Assembly (NCBI GenBank): GCA_049999725.1
Contig: JBNGIS010022222.1
Span: 1-26,604, forward strand
Origin: Haplomitrium mnioides
Taxonomy: Eukaryota; Marchantiophyta; Haplomitriopsida; Calobryales
DNA length: 26,604 bases
Reading direction: 5' to 3'
This document shows, one piece after another, positions 10,915-21,287 of the stretch. The notes below the pieces were generated by a model. That model saw only the letters and a program-made list of their open reading frames with translations. It made no database searches and was not told where the DNA came from. The stretch's first letter is position 1; each line of letters opens with the position of its first letter. A program made the position numbers and the translations under genes.

Positions 10915-12507
10915 TCAACTGTTTGATGTCTGTGGTGTCTGATCCGAGCAACGGAGCGGAAAATCACCTTCCTAAGTCAGGAGTCCACTTAACGTTATTC
11001 TAAACATCTTTAGAAGTGGAGAGGACTGGTAAACAGGGTTTGGTCTGAACATCCATAGGGATGGGGTCCGGTTAAAGGGGATCCGTTTAGCTTACGAAGT
11101 GGGGATCCTACTTAACAATGATCCAGCCATAGGAGAACAAGGGGTGTCAAAACAACAATAAATCAAAGATCCGACGTTTGGAGAATCTCACGGGGTGGCC
11201 GGTTCGAGGAATCCAATGGATTTCCCCGACGCGCCACATGTCAGCCGTTCGACGTTCGAGGAATCTCACGGGTTGTCAGGCTAAAACGAGGAAAACGCAA
11301 AGGAAAAAAGGTATGTCCATTCAAACGTCGATTGCTAGAGCTAGAGGTGTCAACTTCGAGTGAAATCAGTCTTGTTGGAAAGTAAATGATAAGGCACATC
11401 TGTTGGCGCCATCTTCAGGCTCTGAACCTAGAAACAAACCCTCTTACAACCCATGTGAAAAAGCGGGATGCACCCCTTAGCCGTCGGATAAGTGAAGCAA
11501 GGATCTTCAAGGAATGGCAGTGATGAATCGTCTAGGAAAAGGGGGAAAACCAGCACGGGGATAGACTATCTCGCTTTGAAGCTACAGGGACGGATTATTT
11601 AGTGCAGAGAAAGCAGCGGGTTAAGGAGGAGAGAGTTCCGGTGAGACTTTTGGTGAAGTGGGTGTACTCGTGAAGGAAGGCCATCACAAGGTGGAGGTGG
11701 ACTGATGAGGTGCTAGGAATTGTGGAGCATGAGGCTCTAGAGGCGCATACTACTTAGGTGGACTCACATTTGAATGCACACCAACATTTGGAGGTGGACC
11801 AACACTCAGAGGAGAGGAGAATTCTTTCGGTTTGTATTTCGTGAGGGGCAGCTAAGGGGGGATCCTAGTGTCGCCTCAGCTTTAGTTTGTGCAGTAGAAT
11901 CAGTCTCAGAGGCATTGGGAGTGTGCTGCTGGTGGTATAATCTTGTGGAGAAGGGAGAGGAGTGGCCACGTTAGTGCCTGTGCACTGCAAGGAAGATCCA
12001 GCGAATTCTCGGGTGGAGTGTGTGATCTGGCAGTTAGGAGGGCTATCTTCTAGATGTGGAAGTTAAATAAGACCTCTTCCAAGCGTGAGGAAGTAAATTC
12101 AGGGCTTCTCGCGAGGGAAGTTAAAAAACTATCTGGACAAGGTGTGTGAGTGGGGAGAGAGTGGTAGTGAGGTTGATGCTTCTGGTGTTGTTGTCATTGC
12201 AGAGGCAGGATTCATAATTGGAACTCAGATTTTAAACCATTGTCTGAAACTTCAAACGGGCAGAGGATTGGGTTGAGAAAGTTGAGGCAGGTTACAGGGG
12301 AGAATTTGAGGTGGATAAGGAGAAAACAAGGGTACATTATCTACAATGCTGGTCAGGCTGAAGTGTTGGCAATAATTGTTGTACATGAGTGGAGGAAGTG
12401 ATGTTAGGAGTGTTAGAAAGAGTGAATGATAGATAGTTCTACATGTGCCTAGGAAGGCTAATAAGTGGGGTTCCACATTCAAGTTGTAATTTTTGTTCTA
12501 TTGAGAG

Positions 12508-12513
12508 AATAAA
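12508..12513 (+). other. AATAAA polyadenylation-like signal in the 5' LTR
   Basis: GAGAGAATAAAGCG is conserved at the same place in the 3' LTR (21282-21287), about 450 bp before the LTR end. It could set the R/U5 side of the element transcript. Motif evidence only. Confidence 0.3.
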
Positions 12514-12970
12514 GCGGATAGCTCTACTTGGCAGGGTGCTAAAGTAGCTGGCCTTGGTGATAGTTCAGTACTTGGTGGAGTGTTGAGTCTTAGTGGTGAT
12601 AGGACGCAGCCTGTAGAAGATGGCTGCAAGTCTATTACTATGTAATAAGTGCATACACGCCTGTGTAAAGGAGGTGAAATTGAATATCTGCAGCTGGATT
12701 TGCCTCAAGCACAGTGTTGGATGTAACCCAAGATCAATTGATTTGTGGTTGCTTTGTGTGTGGTGGAGAGGAAGTCAAGTCGGTCTTGTGCTTGGTGGGT
12801 TTGAGAGTAGTGTGGAAATGCAAGGTGAGAGGTTCATGATCGTTAAGATCTGAATTCGCTAACGAGGGGCCGTCTCATTAAAGAGCCCGGTTACTCTTTG
12901 TCACCCATTTCCTCTGAAATAGCATGAAACAAGTGTTGAGGGAGGAGGAAGGGGTGTGATATAGATTTTT

Positions 12971-12989
12971 TGGCGCTAGAAGGAGGGCC
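12971..12989 (+). other. Gypsy primer-binding site
   Basis: TGGCGCTAGAAGGAGGGCC starts nine bases after the LTR end. A TGGCGC start complementary to a tRNA 3' end (GCGCCA), set a few bases from the LTR, is typical of plant gypsy elements of the non-chromodomain group. I do not assign the tRNA. Confidence 0.75.
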
Positions 12990-13138
12990 AAGGTTTGCAA
13001 AAACCTGAGACCAACCCGGACCTAAGTTATCATCTTGTGCACCAGAGACCAAAAGTCAGATTGAGAAGCACATTCCGAGACACAGAGCTGCTATGGGTGA
13101 GTTTGTGAGGAAGAGTGGCGGACAGAAAAGACCTCTGG
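12990..13138 (+). other. Gypsy 5' leader
   Basis: This short untranslated stretch lies between primer site and gag. An ATG at 13093 opens a different frame (MGEFVRKSGGQKRPLDE) that could be the original gag N-terminus now out of frame. The frame that continues into recognisable gag has its first ATG at 13139. Confidence 0.45.
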
Positions 13139-13975
13139 ATGAAAGTTGCAATGGCCAGTGGAGGGATGGCCAACCAAGTACCCCCTATGGGACTTCGAGG
13201 CAGATTCAAGTATAAGACCTTCAGAGGTCGAGCCAAGGACGACCCCGATGCATGGTTAGATGATATGGAAAACACGTTTGATGTCAATGGAGAGAGTCAC
13301 GTGAAGATCGGCATCATGCCTGCATTATTGAAAGGAGAAGCCCAACCTTGGTACAAAGATCTACCAGAGAACATCAAGAGAGACTAGGAAGCCTTCAAGG
13401 TTGCCTTTGTGTCGGAATTCAGAAAGATTGGGGAGGAGACGGAGGCTCTTATCCGGATGGGGCAACTTCGAATGAAGAAGAAAGAATCGGTGAGGAAATT
13501 TTTACAAAGGTTCAAGAAGGTGGCAAGGAAGCTGAACCCACCTACTACAGATGGGATGCTGACCTCCTGGTTCTTGGCAGCCTTGCCCCGAGAGATAGAG
13601 ACATGGGTGAGGCAAACTAACCCTCAAAACCTGGAAGCCACGGTGACTTCCGCCCAATCCCACGTCAAAGTTGCCATCAACAGCTCTCGAAATAGGTCAA
13701 GAGCTAAGTATGAGTCGGAGGATTCTTTGGAAAGCTCAAATAGTGATGAGGAGTCAGAAGAGAGCTCCGCATCTACCTCCGAGAGTGAGGTTGAATCAGC
13801 CAGTAGCAGTTTTAGTGAGGACAGGTTGTCAAGAAGAAATAAGAAGAAGAAGGAGCAAAAGAAGAAGAGGGAGGAGCCGAGCAAAAGGAAAGGGGGGAAA
13901 GACCCACTAGAAGAACTAAGCGCAAAGATGGAGGCCATGAATATACTCCTCGCTGCAATCAAACCGAAGTGCTGA
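13139..13975 (+). pseudogene. Gypsy gag (capsid part), interrupted by one stop
   Basis: The frame from 13139 contains a retrotransposon gag capsid domain: FRGRAKDDPDAWLDDMENTF, later KGEAQPWYKDLPENIKRD. A TAG at 13385-13387 follows, then in the same frame EAFKVAFVSEFRKIGEETEA, and WFLAALPREIETWVRQTNP at about 13560-13620. The second half is a serine- and glutamate-rich stretch (about 13695-13830) followed by a lysine/arginine run (about 13835-13900). The single stop is most simply decay, although a read-through stop cannot be excluded. The frame ends at a TGA at 13973-13975. Confidence 0.85.
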
Positions 13976-14810
13976 CCACTACCCACCAAGAGGGTGGGTG
14001 TATGGTGCATTAAGTGTAACAAACACGGATATTCTCCTCAAGAGTTCCCTGCTGAAGCCAACACCATTCATTATGTGAGGGAGGAGCCCTCGGAATACAT
14101 ACACGAAGAAGTATGTTCAAGAGGAGGCACCGGAAACTGTATACCAGATCAAGAGTGGACCCCGTACCCTCCTAGAGAGACCTGTCGACACAGGGGCTGG
14201 GCAATCGAGCAGCTGGGGTGCAAACAACCTGCCAAGAACGACCATTATGGTGTGTTGGATCTATAATCAGCCAGGGCACATCTCGCCTAACTGCCCCGAG
14301 CCCAAGAAACAAAATCATGGATAACTAGTTGCATTATGCTTTCATTGAAAGGAGGGGCACGTCGTTGCAAACTGCCCCCTCCACAAGAGGCCAGAGGTAG
14401 CTCCGAATGCAGGTGTGAATCCACCACAACCCATAGTGATCAATTTGATATCTTTGGAATGGGCTGAGGCCACGAAGCTGGAACCTGAAGAGGAGGAAGC
14501 TGCCCTGCCAGGTTGGGAGACCCCCACACCAGAGGACTGCTACCGAGTGGTGACCAAATCTGGAGCCAAGTCCAAAAAGAAGGACAAGCACAAGAACGTG
14601 CGAAAGACCGAGAAGGCGAAGGTTCAAGGGTCACCATTGCTGAGTGACTCAGATTACCAGCGGGATAATCCTAAATGGTTTTATCCAAAGCAGCAGGAGG
14701 AGGTGAGGCGGTAGCTCGTGGCCTTGGATGACGTCGAAGAAAAGGATGTGGTCGTTCAGACCATGAGGGAGGTCAAAAAGCAGCAAGGACGACAAAAGGT
14801 ATACTCTTAG
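13976..14810 (+). pseudogene. Gypsy gag C-terminus with three damaged zinc knuckles
   Basis: Three CCHC-like knuckles are visible across two frames. CIKCNKHGYSPQEF, near 14006-14050, lacks the usual His and the last Cys. CWIYNQPGHISPNC, near 14253-14296, has Tyr for the second Cys. CFH-stop-KEGHVVANC, near 14337-14379, has a stop in place of a residue. A frame change lies between the first and second knuckles. The remaining frame to 14714 is rich in Glu, then Lys (KSGAKSKKKDKHK), with stops at 14712-14714 and 14808-14810. No protease motif (D-S/T-G) is seen before the RT remnant begins, so the protease appears deleted. Confidence 0.7.
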
Positions 14811-15480
14811 GCCCCCGAGTATCCAGTCATGGAATCGATGTGGACCAAGAGAAGGTGAGTAATTGGATGAGAGTAACCTTCCCCACTAATCTGAAGGCGG
14901 TGAAGGGTTTTCTAGGTTGTGTAGGATATTACAGGAGTTTCATTGCCTTGTTCGCACTAGTAGCGCTGCCTCTTACAGGACTGACCAGGGTTGGCAGCGA
15001 ATTTGAGCCCACACCAAAAACGCTGTTCAGTTTTAATGAGCTAAAGAAAAGGCTCGCAAATGCACCGGTGCTCATACCGCCTACGTGGGGAAGGAGTTTC
15101 ATTTCATGATCGATGTGTCAGGATTCTATATAGGTGCAGTGCTCAGCCAGTTAGATGAGTAGGGTCAGGACCATCCAATTTACTTTGCCAATAGATTGCT
15201 GTCTTCCGCACAGAAGAACTACTCGGCAACCGATCGGGAGGCCTTGGGGATCATTTACTCGATGAAAAAATTCAGACACTACTTGCTCCACTACAAGGTA
15301 ATATTCCACACAGATCACAACGCCCTTAAGTACATGGTTTACAAACCTAACCTGACATGAAGAATTGCAAGGTGGATGCTCCTCCTCCAAGAGTTCAATT
15401 TCGAGGTGCGAGTCAAACCAGGGAAGAAGCACCTCAACGCAGATTTCTTCTCCATGGCGGACGGGCCTATCAACGCAAAT
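14811..15480 (+). pseudogene. Gypsy pol: end of reverse transcriptase and RNase H
   Basis: The sequence enters pol abruptly at the RT thumb (SSHGIDVDQEKV, VKGFLGCVGYYRSFIA, LPLTGLT). The palm with its YxDD site and everything before it are gone. A frameshift near 15090 moves to the frame of RNase H, with FMIDVSGFYIGAVLSQLDE, NYSATDREALGIIYSMKKFR and FHTDHNALKYM, where the expected catalytic Asp, Glu and Asp are still present. Stops lie at 15160-15162 (TAG) and 15358-15360 (TGA, directly before RIARWMLLLQEF). The same frame continues into integrase. Confidence 0.88.
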
Positions 15481-16824
15481 GAAGTAGATGACGCTTTTCC
15501 AGATGAGGATGTGTTTCAAGTCAGAGCAAGGAAGCCCACAGAATACTCTAGCATCATACAATTCCTTCTTTCTGCACAAGTACCAAAGGGCAATAGCAAG
15601 GAGGCAACAACAGTCTTCCTCCGGAAGGTGAGGCCGTATTTGATGATAAAGGGAGTGCTGCATAAGCAAGGGATGGATGGGACACTCATGAGGTGCTTGG
15701 AGAAGGATCAAGCCATGGTGGTGATGAGGGCCTTACATGGAGAAGAGGTGGGTGGTCACTTTGCCGCCGAAACCTTTGTACGGAAGGTGCTGAGCGCAGG
15801 GTACTGGTGGCCTACCTTGCATAGGTATGTGTATTTCTTTGTGAAGAAATGTGACTCCTATCAAAGGACAGGGAAACCGACCGCCTTTCAACATCACCCG
15901 TTGGTCTCTATCATTCCTTTAGCACCGTTTGAGAAGTGGGGCATCGACTTCATCGAGTGTATCGCACCCTCCACCCGTAGGGGAAACCGGTACATCCTGC
16001 TAGCTACAGACTACGCAACTAAGTGGGTTGAAGCAAGGGCCACTCGAAAGGATGATGCGAGGACAGTTGCCGCCTTTCTATATGAGCAGATTTTTTGCAG
16101 GTTTGGGGCACCACTGGAGCTAGTCAGTAACCAAGGCACGCACTTTGTAAACAGAGTGGTGCAAGATTTAACCAGCCACTACCTGATCAAGCACCGCCGG
16201 ACTAGAGCCTATCATCCAAAGGCTAATGGGCTAACGGAGAGAGCAAACGGGATAATGGGAAAAATCCTCAACAAGTCAGTGGCTGTCAACAAGGCAGATT
16301 GGGATCTGAAGTTGCTAACCGCAACCCACGCTTACAATCTAGCCTACAAGACTACGATAGGCCATTGCCCCTACTTTCTGGTGTTCGGGCAGCACGCCCT
16401 AATACTTGTAGAATTTGACGTGCCGACGGCAAGGGTGATAACTGAAGCAAGTTTGGGGGAGGACCACAGCAGGACAGAAAGAATACATCTGCTGGAGGCA
16501 TTGGAGGAGATGCGAGTGCAGGCCCAAGAATTGTTGGAGCACCAACAAGCGTTGAGAAAAAAGCAGCATGACAGAGGGCTCAAACCAGCGGATGTACGAA
16601 ACGGGGATTTAGTATTGTTATATGATAGCAAAGTGATGCACTTTCCCGGGAAGCTGCATACTAGGTGGATGGGACCGTTCGTGCTTACTAAGCTACATTC
16701 AAACGGGTCAACGGAGTTGGAGACTTTGGAAGGAGAGAGGATCACCAATCGGGTACACTATGATCGGCTCAAGAAGTATGTCAATAGGGAGCAAGAGGAG
16801 GGAGAAATGATGGATACTCACTAG
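15481..16824 (+). pseudogene. Gypsy integrase, open but catalytically damaged
   Basis: A continuous frame (open from 15361, ending at TAG 16822-16824). The zinc-binding part has LHGEEVGGHFAAETF and then CDSYQRTGK. The second Cys of the CxxC pair is Tyr (TAT 15859-15861). The core has WGIDFIECIAPS (first Asp). SNQGTHF stands where SDQGTHF is expected, so the second catalytic Asp is Asn (AAC 16129-16131). GLTERANG retains the Glu. The C-terminal part has GDLVLLYDSKVMHFPGKL and RWMGPFVLTKL and ends EGEMMDTH, with no chromodomain. Integrase of this family inserts the cDNA into chromosomes. This copy should be inactive. Both changes are G-to-A transitions, as expected from decay of methylated cytosines. 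Confidence 0.9.
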
Positions 16825-17144
16825 TTGGAGGTTTTCAAACATGTACAGGTGGTAACCAGCAATGGGAGACTGGATGGGATGTGAATAACTAGTTTTTGTA
16901 GTTTTCTTTCAGGGTAGAGGGGGATAGAGGTGAAATGCAGCGAAGGAGTTACCCAACTGAAGGCAAGATGGTTGTTTGTGGGGACGCTGCACAGTTAAAA
17001 AGGGAGTCATGTCAGTTGGGTTTGAAGGTACTTGTATCACATTTTCAAAAATTAAGCAAAATATAATAAAACTAACCTAATTGTTGAGGGCCAAGCCAAG
17101 CCCACTAATTTCCTAACTATCTAACTTGGAGTACAGCTTGCCCT
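16825..17144 (+). other. Gypsy 3' untranslated stretch
   Basis: No coding sequence lies between the integrase stop and the polypurine tract. I see no extra open frame of the kind some large plant gypsy elements carry after integrase. Confidence 0.6.
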
Positions 17145-17159
17145 GGGGGGGGGGGGGGG
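17145..17159 (+). other. Gypsy polypurine tract (run of 15 G)
   Basis: Fifteen consecutive G lie eight bases before the TGAACTAGG start of the 3' LTR. The position fits the plus-strand primer site. An uninterrupted G15 is unusual. It may have grown by slippage, or its length may be an assembly uncertainty. Confidence 0.6.
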
Positions 17160-18766
17160 TTTGGACCTGAACTAGGTCCGTCCAATGGTAGAGAAGGGAA
17201 TGAGGTGGCCTTACACCCCTCTAGGGGGCTGCCTCTCAAAACAACAAAGGAGTGGGAGGTTTATAAATGGCATCGACCATCTCGAGAAAAACTTATGGGA
17301 TATTGGGAGGGCACCTTCTCCTCGGATCAAGACCACGAATCAAGGATTTTGCAGGCTGGGAGAATCGCGCACATGGGAGAAAAGGGCAATTCAAACCGAG
17401 GAGTGGGATGGATCGATCAGCACATCTCAATCCGATGGGATCAATCAGCCATATTCGAACAGCCAAAGGGATTGCAACAAGAGCGAGCGTGTAGGAGAGA
17501 TCAAAGAATTCGTCAGAGGAGAGAAATTGTGAGCAAGAGGGAAAGTTGAAGCACAGAGGTCAGGGAAGAGCAGAAGCGAGTGTCTGGAGGGGAACATTGA
17601 ATCGCCCAAGGGAGGATAGCGTTCCCACAGAAATCGTGGGTGAGGAGGAAATTGGATTGTGAGGAGAGAGGAAAGGAATTGAAAGGGGTATGGTAGTTGG
17701 GATCAGAAGGTGTAGGGGGAGAGATGAGTTGATCCTCAAAGGAAGAGTCGAGCTAGGATGGAATTGCAGGGAGGTTTTTCCAGGGAATCAAATCGCGCAA
17801 ATTGTGGTAGCACAGTTGAATCACGTATGGGAGCAAGTGTCATAGGAAGACCAGATCAGCAGAAGATCGACGTGGAAGCAGAAGTCGCGCAGGGGGACAA
17901 TTTAATTTTGGACGAGGAATTCCTGTAGCCAGAGAAATCAGTGCAGGACGACCACTACTGCAGAGGGACCGCACAAGAAGAGGATTTGGATAGGATTCGA
18001 AAGGGGAAGTTCGCTGCAGGAGAATTTCACGCAAGCAGAGGAGGAGTTGAATAAAAGCAGCATTGAAGGTAGGATTGATTCGAAGGGGAGTCGCGCAAGG
18101 ACCAATAGTAGAATTCGCATAAGAGGAAGGGAGATTGAATTGTGCATTACAGAGAGAGATTGAAAAGGAATCGAGGAGGAGAATTACCTTGGGGAGAGTC
18201 AATTGTGCATCAAGGAGAGGTCGCTATGAGGAATTCCGAGTGAGGGCTCGATCTAAGGAGGTTGGAAATCGAGCAAGTGGAGGACTGTGAGAGGCTGCCA
18301 GAACTCGCCAGGGAGAATTGGGGCGGTTTTCTAGAGGAGAATTTGATCGCGAAGGTTGGAGAATTCTCAGGGAAGATCGAGGGGGCTGGAGGATCTCGCC
18401 AAAATCGGCAAGGGAGAGGATTGATTTGCAAGTAAATCGCGCAGAAGAGGGAGGTGGGATTTGAAGGGATCATAAGAGAAGAGTTGGGGTCGAGAAGTCC
18501 GTGGTGTCTGATCCGAAGAATGGATCAAAAACTAGCCTTTCTAAGTGGGGAGACCACTTAATGTGGTTCCGATCTGTCTTCTGATGTGGGGAGGACCGGT
18601 TAAGAGGGATTCCAAAACGTGTTAATTAATCGGAGAAAAGGGTGACATGTCAAAGATTCAGACGTGAGGAAGAAGACTTTGAAAGTTCGAAATGGATCTG
18701 CGGGCTACATGGTTCTTACATCAAACTTTTCCACAAGTCAGGTAAATAAGCCTTCTTCAATGTTCT

Positions 18767-18775
18767 TATATAAAA
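18767..18775 (+). promoter_or_regulatory. TATA-like box in the 3' LTR
   Basis: TATATAAAA in the same conserved context as 10021-10029. If active, it could drive transcription out of the 3' LTR toward 21743 and beyond, antisense to the Copia element and the host gene. Motif evidence only. Confidence 0.35.
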
Positions 18776-19825
18776 CTTTCTGATGTCTTGGTGAAGAGAA
18801 GGAGCCTCTCAAGGGTTCCTATATGAAGGGAGGATGCCGAAATGAAGATAAAACGAGGTTTCACCTGAAGAACAAGGCGCTGAAACAGTGAGCTATCGAC
18901 AGTCTGGCTAGAAAGGGGAAGAGGTGCCAAAACAAGGATATGTCGAAGAACCAGTTGGGAGAGGAACGAGAGTGTCGAAATGGCAATCTATCAAAGGTCC
19001 GACCAGAGGAGGGACAGATGGTGTTAAAATGGAGATATATCAATGATTTGCCGGAGGAAGCACAAAGAGGTCGAAAACATGACTTATTGACGGTCTAGCC
19101 AAAAGGAGAACCTAGTGTCAAAACAAGGATAAAGCGAAGGTCTGCTTGGAAAGGGGATGGAGAGCCGAAAGAGCGATAAATTGCAGGAAGAGCCCACTTA
19201 AGGGGTTTCCGATTTGCCATCTGATGTGGATCTCCCCAGTTAATATGGTTTCGATTAGCCTCCCTACGTGGGGAGTCCACCTAACAGGGTTCCGTCGGGA
19301 TGCACAACGGGGGATCAAGGAAAGGGCGTCGTAAGGGCAATCTATCACGAGTTTGACCATAGCACGATGTGGTGCCGAAAGAGCGACTTATCAACGGTCC
19401 GGTTACAGGAGGAACGATGGTGCTGAAACAGCGATGAATCGAAGACCCGCGAGTCCAAGGAATCCAACGGGGTCCCCCGACGCGCCACATGTCACCCAAC
19501 TGAAGTCCGCGGAATTCTACGAAGTGCCTTGAAGTGCCACGTGTCTGAGGGGCGCTATCCGACGCCGTTTTCCGCAGGGAAGTTGGACCGCCACCTTTGA
19601 CCAACAATCTGAAGTTGACCTGCAGTCCGAAGAATCCAACGGACTCCTCTGACGCGCCATGTGTCAACTGCTTGATGTTCGTGGTGTCCGATCCGAGCAA
19701 TGGATCGGAAAATCACCTTCCTAAGTGGGGAGTCCACTTAACGTGGTTCTAAATGTCTTCCGAAGTGGAGAGGACCAATTAACAGGGTTCGGTTTGAACA
19801 TCCATTGGGAAGGAGTCCGATTAAA

Positions 19826-19873
19826 GGGGATCTGTTCAGCTTGCGAAGTGGGGATCTGTTCAGCTTACGAAGT
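19826..19873 (+). repeat. 24-bp tandem duplication specific to the 3' LTR
   Basis: Two copies of GGGGATCTGTTCAGCTT-CGAAGT (one base differs) stand side by side. The 5' LTR has a single copy near 11076-11100. The duplication therefore arose after insertion, when the two LTRs no longer shared a template. Confidence 0.85.
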
Positions 19874-21281
19874 GGGGATCCTACTCAACTGTGATCTAGC
19901 TAGAGGAGAACAAGAGGTGTCAAAACAACAATAAATCAAAGATCATGCGTCCGAAGAATCTCATGGGGTGGCCGGTCCGAGGAATCCAACGGAATCCCCC
20001 AACGCACCACATGTCAACCGTCTGACGTCTCAGGAATCTCACGGGTTGTCAGGCTAAAACGAGGAAAACACAAAGGAAAAAAGGTATGTCCATTCAAATG
20101 CCGATTGCTAGAGCTACAGGTGTCAACTTCGCGTGAAATCAGTCTTGTTGGAAAAAAAATGATAAGGTGCAGTTGTTGGCGCCATCTTCAGACTCTGAAC
20201 CTGGAAAGAAACCCTCTTACAAGCCGTGTGAAAAGGTGAGATGCATGCACCCCTTAGCCGTTGGATAAGTGAAACAGGGACCTTCAAGGAAGGGCCGTGA
20301 TGAATCGTCTAAGAAAAGGGGGAAAACCAGCACCGAGATAGCCTATCTTGCTCTGAAGCTACAAGGATGGATTATTTAGTGCAGAGAAAGCAGCGGGTTA
20401 CGGAGGAGAGAGTTTTGGTGAGACTTCTGGTGAAGTGGGTGTACTCGTGAAGGAAGGCCATCATGTGGTGGAGGTGGACTGAGAAGGTGATGGGAATCAT
20501 GGAGCAGGAGGCTCTAGTGGCGCAGACTACTCAGGTGGACTCACATTTGAAGGCAAACCAACATTTGGAGGTGGACCAACACTCATAGGAGAGGAGAATT
20601 CTTTCGGTTTTTATTTCGTGAGGGGTAGCCAAGGGGGGTTCCTGCTGTCACCTCAGCTTTAGTTTGTGTAGGAAAATCAGTCCCAAAGGCATTGGGAGTG
20701 TGTTGCTAGTGGTATAATCTTGTGGAGAAGGGAGAGGAGTGGCCACGTTAGTGCCTGCGCATTGCGAGGAAGATCTAGCCAATTCTCGGGTGGAGTCGGT
20801 GACCCAGCAGTTGGGAGGGCTGTCTTCGAGAGCTGGAAGTTAAATAAGACCTCTTCCAAGCGTGAGGAAGTAAATTCAGGGCTTCTCGCGCGGGAAGTTA
20901 AAAAACTATCTGGATAGAGTGTGTGAGTGGGGAGAGAGTGGTAGTGAGGTTGATGCTTCTGTTGTTGTTGTCATTGTAGAGGCAAGACTCATAATTGGAA
21001 CTCAGATTTTGAACCATTGTCTGAAACTTCAAACGGGCAGAGGATTGGGTTGAGAAAGCTGAGGCAGGTTACAGGGGAGAATTCGGGCTGGATAAGGAGG
21101 AAACAAGGGCTACATTATCTACAATGCTAGTCAGGCCGAAGTGTTGGCAATAATTGTTGTACACGAGTGGAGGAAGTGATGTTAGGAGCGTTAGGAAGAG
21201 TGAATGATAGTTCTGCATGTGCCTAGGAAGGCTAATAAGTGGGTTTCCACATTTAAGTTGTAATTTCCATTCTGTTGAGAG

Positions 21282-21287
21282 AATAAA
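21282..21287 (+). other. AATAAA polyadenylation-like signal in the 3' LTR
   Basis: Counterpart of 12508-12513. In this copy it would be the signal used to end a full-length element transcript. Motif evidence only. Confidence 0.3.

Larger units (their letters stand above)
8400..12961 (+). repeat. Gypsy 5' LTR, 4.56 kb
   Basis: It starts TGAACTAGGTCC at 8400. Weak similarity upstream (TGG-CC at 8394) leaves a few bases of doubt. It ends GTGATA at 12961, where the partner has GTGACA. It is colinear with 17168-21742 throughout, with roughly 10% differences in the first 270 bp, mostly transitions, and far fewer around 9955-10090. It contains a tandem module array, small AAGTGG-CCACTT palindromes, G-box-like sites, a TATA-like box and an AATAAA, described separately. 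Plus-strand open frames inside it (for example 9366-9791) are purine-rich, and I recognise no domain in them. Confidence 0.92.

Noticed and set aside
11600-11760. Frame reading VKEERVPVRLLVKW as a chromodomain or integrase tail
   Set aside because: Only superficial similarity to LVKW-type chromodomain cores. It has no aromatic cage residues in order and sits inside the LTR.
15376-16824. Intact, functional integrase gene
   Set aside because: The frame is open, but the second catalytic Asp is Asn, one zinc-binding Cys is lost, and the upstream pol is deleted.
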